NCBI RefSeq assembly: GCF_000003815.2
Contig: NC_049980.1
Coordinates: forward strand, 28,261,273 to 28,325,272
DNA length: 64,000 nucleotides
Reading direction: 5' to 3'
Source of the DNA: Branchiostoma floridae
Lineage: Eukaryota; Chordata; Leptocardii; Amphioxiformes; Branchiostomatidae
Within the stretch, counting starts at the first letter, position 1. Each line of letters starts with the position of its first letter. The position numbers and the translations under genes were made by a program. Below, in pieces: positions 46,691 through 57,600 of this stretch. Below the pieces are notes generated by a model. It was given only the letters and a program-made list of their open reading frames with translations. It was not told the DNA's origin and did not search any database.

Positions 46691-47280
46691 AATCAGCCTT
46701 GTATTTCAGGTTGTACACAATCAGCCTTGTATTTCAGCTTGTACACAATCAGCCTTCTATTTCAGCTTGTACACAATCAGCCTTGTATTTCAGGTTGTAC
46801 ACAATCAGCCTTCTATTTCAGGTTGTACACAATCAGCCTTGTATTTCAGGTTGTACACAATCAGCCTTGTATTTCAGGTTGTACACAATCAGCCTTGTAT
46901 TTCAGCTTGTACACAATCAGCCTTCTATTTCAGGTTGTACACAATCAGCCTTGTATTTCAGCTTGTACACAATCAGCCTTCTATTTCAGCTTGTACACAA
47001 TCAGCCTTGTATTTCAGGTTGTACACAATCAGCCTTCTATTTCAGGTTGTACACAATCAGCCTTGTATTTCAGGTTGTACACAATCAGCCTTGTATTTCA
47101 GGTTGTACACAATCAGCCTTCTATTTCAGGTTGTACACAATCAGCCTTGTATTTCAGGTTGTACACAATCAGCCTTCTATTTCAGGTTGTACACAATCAG
47201 CCTTCTATTTCAGGTTGTACACAATCAGCCTTCTATTTCAGGTTGTACACAATCAGCCTTGTATTTCAGGTTGTACACAA
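46691..47280. repeat. 28-bp minisatellite, 21 copies
   Basis: The unit contains CAGCCTTGTATTTCAGG and TTGTACACAAT. I counted 21 copies, with variation at only two positions (G/C in CCTT-TATTT and G/C after TTTCA). No frame contains a stop and 28 is not a multiple of 3, so all three forward frames stay open for over 170 codons; this is not coding. It starts 180 bases after the gene D stop, probably in the 3' UTR or flank. Confidence 0.93.
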
Positions 47281-48189
47281 CTTCAAATCATTAATATTTG
47301 CGTGTGTTGTAAATCAGACTCGGTATTACATGAGGCTGCATGAACATGTACAGGCAACTTTTATGCACTTTGTACATGTATATTACGTTTACTTGACAGC
47401 ATGCATGTTATTCTTAAGCAATTTGCTATATATGACATATAATTAAACATTTCAAAAGCCAAAGGGTTACTAATGACTACCAGGAAAAATTAGATAAAAA
47501 ACACATAGCTCATTTAGATCAGGACAGAATCAGTTGATTGATTGTATGTTAACAGAAATTTTTATGATTTCTTTCCCTGTACTTACTGTTCATGTGCTTT
47601 TCCTCTGCTGATGAACTAGGTAACAGGTCTTTGAATTCTGAAGAAATTTCATTGTGCTTACTAACCATGTGGTTAGCTCTGTACTAATTCTTTAAGTTTC
47701 ATACATTGAAGATTAAGAAGTATTGGCAATCTCTTAATGGCTATGTTTAATAATGTCAGTAGTTAACATTTTCATGTGTTCACAATGATGTTTAGTGCTT
47801 ATTGTTCCAAATGCAAATTTTTCCTACACTGACTTTTAGATGCTGTGTTCTTGTTTTTTGATATCATTGCTCGGTTCATGGCCACATGGACTAGTCCTGG
47901 GTGCTAAATTAATGGTCATTGTAGCAGTATCTCTTCTCCCTGGTAATTACAATGGCTTTACAATCAAATAGTCCATGGGTTAAACAAGTCGTTAATACCA
48001 CAGGAAGACACAAGTGTTAACACGGATTTTCATTGAAATAAACCCAAGTGTAGTTTAATATACGATAACTAACTTCTATTTAATAGCAGCTTTCCAGCTG
48101 TAATCACTGGACCAAAGAAGTTAAATTTAACCTTGACTGGACCAAGGTCAAGATGCTTACATTCAAGTCAGTGTAGAAAAACGTAGTTG

Positions 48190-48519
48190 TACCTACAGCC
48201 GGTTTAAGGTCGATTAACGGACTGATGATTAACTATAGATCAGTGGGCTGACACGTCGCGTTTATTGACCCTCGAGTCACATATATCCGCTCACCCTGCC
48301 TATCTACTTCAAACAAATGTCATCGAGAGCGCCAAACACGCATAAAGTAAGCACAACGTTAATGATTGCGAGCTATCCACCCAGGTAAGCGCTAAAACTT
48401 GCCCACGCCTGTAAACGTACTTAAAACGAGAAGGCTGTAGCGTGAAACCGCCGACTCAAGACTGCAGGTTGATAACTCAGAGCTGCTGCTTTGGCGGAGC
48501 TACGGTACAAGGGGACAGT
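48190..48519 (+). promoter_or_regulatory. Promoter-proximal region of gene E with HNF1-like site
   Basis: It aligns with 10225-10600 of gene B, including the ATTAACGGACT-ATGATTAACTATAGATCAGTGG block. The HNF1-like word is at 48221-48233, about 287 bases before the ATG. Binding is inferred. Confidence 0.45.
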
Positions 48520-48628
48520 ATGGCTTCGCAACTCTGCTATTCTGTTGTCTTGTTGGCGTTGGTTGTTGCGCTGACCGTGGTGTGGCCTGCGAGCGCTGTC
48601 AAGCCGAAAGGTTGGAGAGGAACTAAAG
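48520..48628 (+). CDS. Gene E exon 1: signal peptide
   Basis: It encodes [20 protein letters not shown] and on to [15 protein letters not shown]; length (109 nt) and phase match gene B. The donor is GTGAGT. The start is placed at this ATG because the hydrophobic core follows directly. Confidence 0.85.
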
Positions 48629-51600
48629 GTGAGTTAGAGTAAAAAGTGTTTTTCTGCATCTACTGGAAACTCTTTGTTTAATTAACGCGATATTTGCTGT
48701 CCAGAGATGTAGGTGTTCTGTTTAGCGGGTATCTCTCAGGACTGCGTCAAATGGCGCCAGGCATTCTTTAAGTGTGCGCAAACCGGCGTTAGATACCAAA
48801 TATCTAAGTAACGAGGGAGAGAGGTCTACTTCTGGAAAAGATAGGAAAAGAATGACGACAGATCAATACCAAACATGATGCCCGCCGGAAGCAGTTCTTT
48901 GATCCTTGTAAATATAGGTGTTGTTTTTGTTCACATGTCAGCAAAGTATGCATGATTGTAACATGTTGACCTGTTCAAATATTCATAATGACGTAATCAC
49001 ATTTTTCAACCTTGTTCAAACTTGTAGCCAATACAGCATCGTGGTCGATCGATGCTTCTCGCCCTACACTGACACGTAGCGCACAAACGTACATTGTATT
49101 GTAATAATGCTCGTAACTAGGCCGAAATTTGTCTAAAACAATTCATCAGGTGTCCCAGTACTTGTTTTAAGTGCACTAATAACGATGTAATAAGGGGCAG
49201 AGTTGCTTGACCTGTGATTAAGTTAATATTTCCATCGATCGGTGAAGGCCGATATACACCCGATATTATAGCCGAGCTACCATACAGTTAAAAAAAATGG
49301 ATTTTGTTGTGTAACCGTAGGTTTATGACTGGAACATGACGAAAGACGTAAAAAAATTGGCAACTAAACTCATAATCCGAAAATTAATTCTTTATTTTGA
49401 AATTCATTGAGTAACCTCAAATCACTGGTCGCTGAGAGGTCGCAGGCCCGAGTGGAAATGCAGTGTGAGGGTTTCCTACTAGTATATGTATAATCATTAG
49501 CAACGTCGCTTGAATCGGTTTTACCAAAGTCATAAATGCCCTTCCGAGGGAAAGAGGCACTGCCTGTTAAGCTGATCTACAAATATTTGATGATTCGGCC
49601 AAGAGGCTGTCCAGTCGACTTTACCCCGTCCATCTGACCACACCCTGGTGATTTTCCTAGTTGTCATGATCTGAGCAAGCGGACAATGGAATTTAAAAGC
49701 GACAATATGTTTTGGTGCATCAAACATCGTAGCACTTGGGGAGAAAAAATGCAAAAACTGCGCTTTATTTGGTTATAACTGTGGGGTTACAGCACTGGAG
49801 TGGGGTGGTTTGTCAGAAAAAGATAGTCTGTGTGTGTGTGTGCGTCCGTGCGTACGTTTGTGTGTGTGTTTGTGCGCGCGCGCGCTGAATGCTAGCGCGT
49901 GTGTGTTAAGTTGACGAAATCGATCGGAAAACGCAAAATATTTAGCCCTCCCTGACCTTGCCGATCAATGACCATTTCAGCTGGCTGCAGTGCGTCTGAG
50001 TACGCATGTACTGACGGGGCGTGTGTCCCAGTGGGGGCCAGGTGTGACGGAAGCGTGGAGTGCGCCGATGGTTCCGACGAGGAGGACTGCACTTACGGTA
50101 CGTTCCTCTTCAGGCCTCATTGCACTAATAACCAGTTAGCGTGTTTCATTGTTTGTAGTCGTGTGCGTCCGCAAATTGCCATTTCGTCAATGTTTCTGAA
50201 TTTTTACGAAGACCAATCTCTTTGCCTTTTTAACTTCTTTACCTTTCTAAAGACTGCGAAAAGGAGTTCCAATGTGGAAACGGCCTGTGCAAGCCGACCT
50301 CCTGGGTCTGTGATAGAGAGGACGACTGTGGAGACAACACGGACGAAACTAACTGTGAGTTCAAACAATAGTTGTACGTGGACAACAGTGATTTTTGGAG
50401 AGAAAAAAATCATTCAAAACACCACAAAGCTGAAAGTATCTAATATATATCTAAAGCATGTGTAGAGGCTATTTTGCTTTATGATTCAGACTCATGGACA
50501 CTAACTAAATCTCTGTCCAAGAAACTGGATGGTAACTACACCCGTCTGCTCTGAATGTACCCTGGCAGAGTCGTATCAGAAACAAAAAAAATGTACAATG
50601 GACTTCTCCCGATCACTAGAACTATCCAGAATAGAAGACTGGCTTTTGTTGGCCACGTAGCACGTCACGAGAAGATGTCCGCCAAAGTTCTTCTCTGGGA
50701 ACCTGACGCGAAGAGAAAAAGGGGACGACCAAACCTGACACTTAAAAAGTTTTAGAGGAGGAGGTCGGTCTAAAGGGCTACAACCTGCTAGCCGCCATGC
50801 TAGATAGAGATGCATTGTTGGACATCGTTAATGGCACCTCATATGGGGATGAACTAAACTGAACCGAACTGAACAGTGATAATATATACAGTTAAAACAA
50901 ATACGTCATACAAACTATTCTTCAGTAAACCATCTTATTGTGACCAATGGATGAGCATTGAAAGGATGAGACTTTCATTTAGTAAACATTGCGTTTAGAC
51001 AATTCTGCATCGTTTCGCAAACACAGCCAAATTTGTGGGACGTAATTGAAGTATCCTTCTGTAGGCACCTGTTCCAGTGAGTTTCAGCGCGCATGCGGAG
51101 ATGGATCCTGCTATCACGTGATTCACCACTGCGATGGCCGTCGCGACTGTAAGGATGGGTCAGATGAGGACAACTGCTTACCAGGTACGCTGCCTGGGTG
51201 CATATCGCTTCTGTGTAACGACAACCTTCATGATTCCTTTGGGTACCCATAGACGTCCACAAAAAAACAGGACGGTGTTACGAAGGCGTTGACTATAATG
51301 TCTTTGACAGCCGTGTATCAAGATCTGATGCTGCATTAGTTGACCTTGATCTTTAGATTCACGGGTTTCGTTTCAACGTTGTGGTGTAAGGGTATCCGTT
51401 GGAGTTGAATTAACACTATTGACGTTGTCCCGAAAGAAGTGAAACACCGAAGTATAAACGAAATCAGCATGGCACAAAAATACCTAATGGAATCTTCTAA
51501 AATCGTTGATTCAAGTCCTGACAGCTGCATAAGTAAAACACTCTGAAATGATTTTTCATCGTGATTATTCAATTTGGGAATTCCGACATTGTAGTTTCTA

Positions 51601-54600
51601 TATCAGTCAGGAACACCTGTTGACAAAGAGGTGTTTTAAAGGCTGTCATTTAGAATTTATATGTCTTTTGTACCGTAAACGGAGGAGCAACTGTCTTTAG
51701 AGTTAGGGCCCAGTGTAATTCACCACAATCTTAACAATTGTAGTACTGATACCTTTTGCATGATTTCCTTGTCACCTCAGAGTGCATCACTTAAGCTTGT
51801 CCCTTGCCTCTAGCCTCCGGCTGTGGCCTGAGAAACATGACTCTCACAAGCGGCCAGTCCAGAATAGTGGGAGGAGACACGGCGAACCGCGGAGCATGGC
51901 CATGGCAGGTTGGTGAACATCGGGCTTGAAGTAATGTTCGCCCTTCTTTCCTTCACATACTCTACATTTTCTTCTATCATTGGGATTGCCTACGCATTCG
52001 TAGGAATTTCGAAGTACAACCGCCACCGCCCCAAAACACACGAAACTCTGAAAACGAAAGGACTTGCTCAGGAGTCAAAATGAAGAGTTTGGCTTGTTGC
52101 ACGCGTGTGGAAATCATTTTATCTACTTGGTGATTTTATCTACTATCTAACTGGTGAGTTTTGAAAAAATACAATTGAAGCTTCTTATGATCAATTGTAT
52201 CTGTTAAAGGTGCAGCTCAAGAGAACATACTTCAACACGCCGTTCTGTGGGGGCACACTGGTGGCTCCGGAGTGGGTGGTGACGGCTGCGCACTGCTTGG
52301 ATGAGGATCAGTCAGTAGCATTTTTGTTTCAAGGATTCTCTGTTAAGACGGGCTAAATGTAATTGCTTTTCTCGTCGAACTCAACAGATGGGTAGACAAT
52401 AGCAGACTAGCGGTATTACCACCACATATTTCTCAAAGTGGGCTGGTCATTTTATTATCAATTAATACCTCCTTTGATTATTTGATGATCATCATTGCAT
52501 CGTTATTTTACTCTATGTACTACTTTGATTTATCATTTATCGATTTTGATCATGTTTGTTTACTAGTAGCTTAGTGGAGGATTTAAATAATTACGTGCTT
52601 TTCCCTTCTCCTGAAGGTATTTTATCCATTTGCATTATTTTGCTCCTTGTTTGTTGTGCAAATAAACAAAACAAAATCTATTCTTGATTTATACTTTCCA
52701 GTGGTGATACGAGAACCACAACAAAATGAGCAGTCTCACAGGCTTTAAAATGTTAACGGACATTCAGCAACAACGTAGACAGTAGACAAAAAAAGGCAGA
52801 ACAGTCTATAAAGATTTTGACACACAAGTTGTTTTTTTAGACCAAACGAGTGGCCAACCCTCCAAATCCTCATTGGTAAGCACCACCTGCAGCATCCCGA
52901 AGTCGCAGACCCGGATGCTATAGTGTCGTCTGTGCAGAAAGTGTACCTCCACGAAGGGTACGATGACTATACGTCTGACAACGACATAGCTCTTGTGAGG
53001 CTCAAGACCAGTACCGACCAGACAAACAGCTTCATCAACTACGCTTGTCTCGAAACCAACGAGACAGCAAGATTCGACGAGAACTCCTACTGCTTCACAA
53101 CAGGCTGGGGGGACACCTCATCCGGTAGATTCCCTTCTTTTCCTACTTGCCTTAAGGGTTTACAGCTCTCACATATTCACCAAATATTGAGCATTTTTGT
53201 TGGCATTCACCCATTTTACGAGATATTGCCGCATCCTCTTTCTTTGGTACGATAGCCTGTGGTTATATTGACACTGCCTTTGGACTAAGGACACATGAGT
53301 TCGAATCCAGGCTGTGTACCCAACATACACGATATAGGAAAGGGTTACAGTCATTAGGTCGCGGCCGTGGGCTTCTGAATAATACACTTGTTGAATAATG
53401 AGCTAGGGAAATTGTCTTCTCTGCCGCGACCAGTTGAAGACTGGTTCGCAATCACGACCACAACCTATCTCTGTTTTTCTCTACCCTGACCAGGAGGAAC
53501 ACCGCCGGATTTGTTGCAGGAGCTGAAGGTGGCTCTGATCCCGACGGCCGTCTGTAACCGGACCATCTCCAACCAGGGCGGCATGACGGACAACATGTTC
53601 TGTGCCGGCTACTGGGAGGGCGGGGGCGACTCCTGTCAGGGGGACTCCGGGGGTCCGGTAGTCTGTGCAGGTGATAGAGTCAACTTTTGAGCTTGTACAA
53701 CGCATGGTTATTTTCTGTCAACCGAAGTCGGAATCAAATTAGTACGGATAGTAGTCCACTGTGTCATGGACACCATTTGTCATACACTATTACAGAGTTG
53801 ATGAGATGACCCTGTTGCGTTGCTCAACTGGTCTCACAGTCAGTGAGCATTTTGTTATGATTGGGTGGTTATTTCGAAATTCCGGGGTCAAGACAACTCT
53901 GTCCGGACTGCACGTTAGAGGCCCGTTCCTGTAAAAAATATACCTTGCTATTGAAATAGAAAGGAAGCTTGCTGCCCAGTGGGTCCGTGTTTGCCTCGAG
54001 ACCGAGAGTTCGCGGGTTCAAAGCCGGCTGCCGTGTTGCCGATCTTGTGACCTTGGAAAAGGCACGATTTCCTCACTTTACTCAGGTGAAAATGAGGATA
54101 GGACGGATAGGACATTAAATGAAGGTCCCGAGGCTGGGGAGAGCCATACCCCGAGCACGTGAAAGAACCTGCGATGTGAGCGGATCAAACCATTCCGGCC
54201 AAAATGGGGTATGGAATTGCCCGAGCAGCCTCGTAACCACTGCTTCGCCTATTGAGTCAGTGAAGTCAAGCTTGCTTAAGCTTGATGTTTCTGACTTAGG
54301 TAGAAGAGATGCTGCTACAGTTATCACTATGGGTCGCTCTTCATCTTCATGAACGAACCTGATTAAAAAAAGGCTACCGTGGCATACTCACCCCAGACTG
54401 TCCTGCATGCAAGCAACACATGGTATACGTAGTGGTCCCTTTGGTCGAAGAGCCCAGACAACGCCGGGACACCCCTTTCTAATGAGGGTATGCATGGGGG
54501 GGGGGGGTCTTGGTAACGCTTAACGGTGAATTCAGGAGGCCCGGTAACGGTTAACGGTAAATTCAGGAGGCCCGGTAACGCTTAACGGTAAATTCAGAAG

Positions 54601-57600
54601 GAGTAACAAACATATGACGCATTCCTATTCATACAACGCTAGAGTATTTATATCAATGGGAAAAAATATCCGACTAATGACAGAGCAAAAGGTGCCCAGA
54701 ACCCAGAGGAATGACAGGGACATCCATGACATCTGTAAACTGACGGAGGCAGAGTTCCCGGCCCGCCACAGAGACGGCGGCAGCAAATTTCTTATGGGGG
54801 GGATTTAACTTTTGTTTCAGCACATGGAGCGCCGAAGGCACGACGCATCCCAGGGGGGTCCGGGGGTATGCTCCTCCGGAAAAATTTTAAAATCAAGACC
54901 CTCTTAAATGCTGTTTCCTGCATTTTCGGCAAATTTTGCCGACTGACTAAGCTAGGTTGATTTTGACATTTTCATCAAATTACACAATGATTATAGCTTT
55001 GGCCTCCACCCCCAGAGCCCCCGACATATTTTACCATTTCGAGCTCGGAAGGCACGAGACGTTAAATTAAAATCTGGACCGTCTGAAACGCCATTTACTG
55101 CATTTTGAAGGACACATTTTGCTGTAAGACGAAGCTAGATTAAATGACATTTTATTAGAGAGAAAAGTTTTTTGTGCCTACCCACGCCCCTAGCATATTT
55201 TCACCATGTCATCGTGAGCGCCAAAGGCGCCAGCCGTCGCAAGGAAGGTCCGGCGAAACCTAATTTTTTGCATTCTAGGCGTACTTTTTGCCCGAAACTA
55301 AGCTAAGTTTACACTGAAATCTGTATGAGTGATAAAGTTTTTGAGGGTGACGCTTCCGCAACATATTTTACCCTGTCCAGAGCCGGAGGCCGGGAGGCTC
55401 GGAGAAAATTTTGAAATCTGGACCCATTGAAACGACTTTTCCTGCATTTTCAGGGGTTCTATCTGGCATTTGACTTCGTGTGTATAACGGGTTACGAAGA
55501 ATTTCTTGGTAACGCTTAACGGTGAATTCGGGATAACAAATAACGGTTAACGTTGAATTAAAACGACCAATAACGCTTCACGAAGAATATACCGATAACG
55601 ATTAACGTTAAATTAGTTAGGGTCGGTAACGATTAACGGTGAATTAAAATGGCTCGTAACGCTTAACGGAAAAAGGCATGCAGACCCTCTCTAATGACAT
55701 ATACACAGGAAGTGATTTTTTTTAAAGTCAAGCAAGAAATATTAAACAGATTTTGTACCATTATTCCACTACAGGAGCTGACGGCCGCTGGTATCTGACG
55801 GGCGTCACCAGCTGGGGGTACGGATGTGCTAACAGGTACCAGCCTGGGGTAAAGACCAAGGTCTCCAATTACATCGACTGGCTGGACAATAAGATTTTAA
55901 CCGGTGGTCAAGTCGGTAAGTTGCATTCACATTTACCCAAGCCTCGCCTGTGACTGCTAGATTGTACATGTTCGTATCTACTTATGTGAAAAGCTGTCAC
56001 TGAAAATTAATCATTTGATACAGTGTTGAAAAAATCAAGCAGGCTGCATCTTAAGAAAACTTGATGTTACCTGTCATCTGGTACAGCTTGTTCGGAGAAC
56101 ACCACAGTCACCTGCGGAGACGGCAGCTGCTTCCCTGCAGACTACAGGTGTGACGGGTACGAGGACTGCAGCGACGGGGCGGACGAGATCGGTTGCCGTG
56201 AGTGACAAACCTTATCCACGTGTAGGATATTGGAGTCTTTTACCAACTGACCAATGAACTCACCTGCGTACGTTTCGATGTCCATCAGATGTCTTCTCAG
56301 AGCTTCTAACTGCAGTGCTGCTTCTCATCGTTATATCTAGCCGACGTATGTGGTGCTTTTGCGGCGAGAACACAATCCCAAACGTGGCTAAGTTTGTATC
56401 CCCTCAGCGGGACTCTGGCATGCATATAAACGTAAGCAATTGAGAGACATTACTTGTTGTGTATACGAAAACTGCAATACCCTATTTTCTACAAAGCTGA
56501 TGAAATTATTTTAGGATATTTACCCATGTGTTATTTTACGTTTTCACCTAGAGATTACGTTCATTTGAAAACCACATCACCTGAAGATGCCTCAGTAACA
56601 AATAACCATCTGATAACCATCTGACAAGTGTTTAGTTATTACTTGTTCCCAGCATGGCACTAAAACTGATACCTCTCCTTCGGATAACAGCGTTTTTTAT
56701 GCCATGTACCCATGTCACTTCAGCCACACTTGGACCACCCTGTGCCCTGTACTGTAACAACAACACCAAGTGCATCCCTGACCAGTGGCTTTGTGACTAT
56801 TACGCCGACTGTGACGACCTTTCAGATGAACAGAATTGTGGTACGTTGACCACTTCATCTCCAAAATGTAGACTAAAAGAATATCTGAACACGTAGATAT
56901 CTACTGTAGAAATCTGAGTTATCTGTAGAAATGATGTTGAAACTGTAAAACAATACTGCGCCCTTGAGAATGTGAGTTGAAAGAGTATCTACTCCCTTTT
57001 TCAGACTGCAACGACGCGTTCACGTGTGACAACGGTATCTGTGTCCTACCAGAGTACCGATGTGACGGAATCAACCATTGTGGAGACGGGAGTGACGAAA
57101 GTTACTGTGAGTGGAGACAAATACCTTTTCTACAATCAAAACCTGCTCGGGCCAAAGTACTATACAGCCAAAATACTTGTGAGGGAAAGAAGCTGCGTTA
57201 TCCAGAAAGACGAAGCAACGTGATTTACCCTGTAGAGTAGCTAAGCTAACATGGGCTACGCTGAAAAGCACTTACTCAACCAACTGGACATGATTTTGGA
57301 AACGGTCAAACGTTTCAGGTAATGTTACTATCTACTACATCTCGTTAGTGACACGTATCCTACTACCTGAATATCTACCCTTCATCGAGATAACATGGGA
57401 TAATGAAAAGGGTAACTGGTATTCTAGAGTACAAATAAGATTGAACAATTCCGAATAATTCTTTGATAATAAAATGTTTTTTACATGTACTACAGCGTAC
57501 AACCTATTTTTGTCTCTTGTTCAGGCCCTTGTGATGATGGTTACTTCAGCTGTGACAGATGCATCCCATCGTGGTGGGTGTGCGACGACGACGACGACTG

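Larger units (their letters stand above)
46511..48519. other. Intergenic region D-E
   Basis: It contains the 28-bp minisatellite (46691-47280), then about 900 bases of AT-rich sequence with no recognised gene, and from about 48190 the promoter region of gene E, conserved with that of gene B. Confidence 0.6.

Noticed and set aside
46699-47446. Three overlapping open frames of 175-239 codons with Tyr/Phe/His-rich repeats
   Set aside because: They are translations of the 28-bp minisatellite; all three frames are equally open and the codon content simply cycles.
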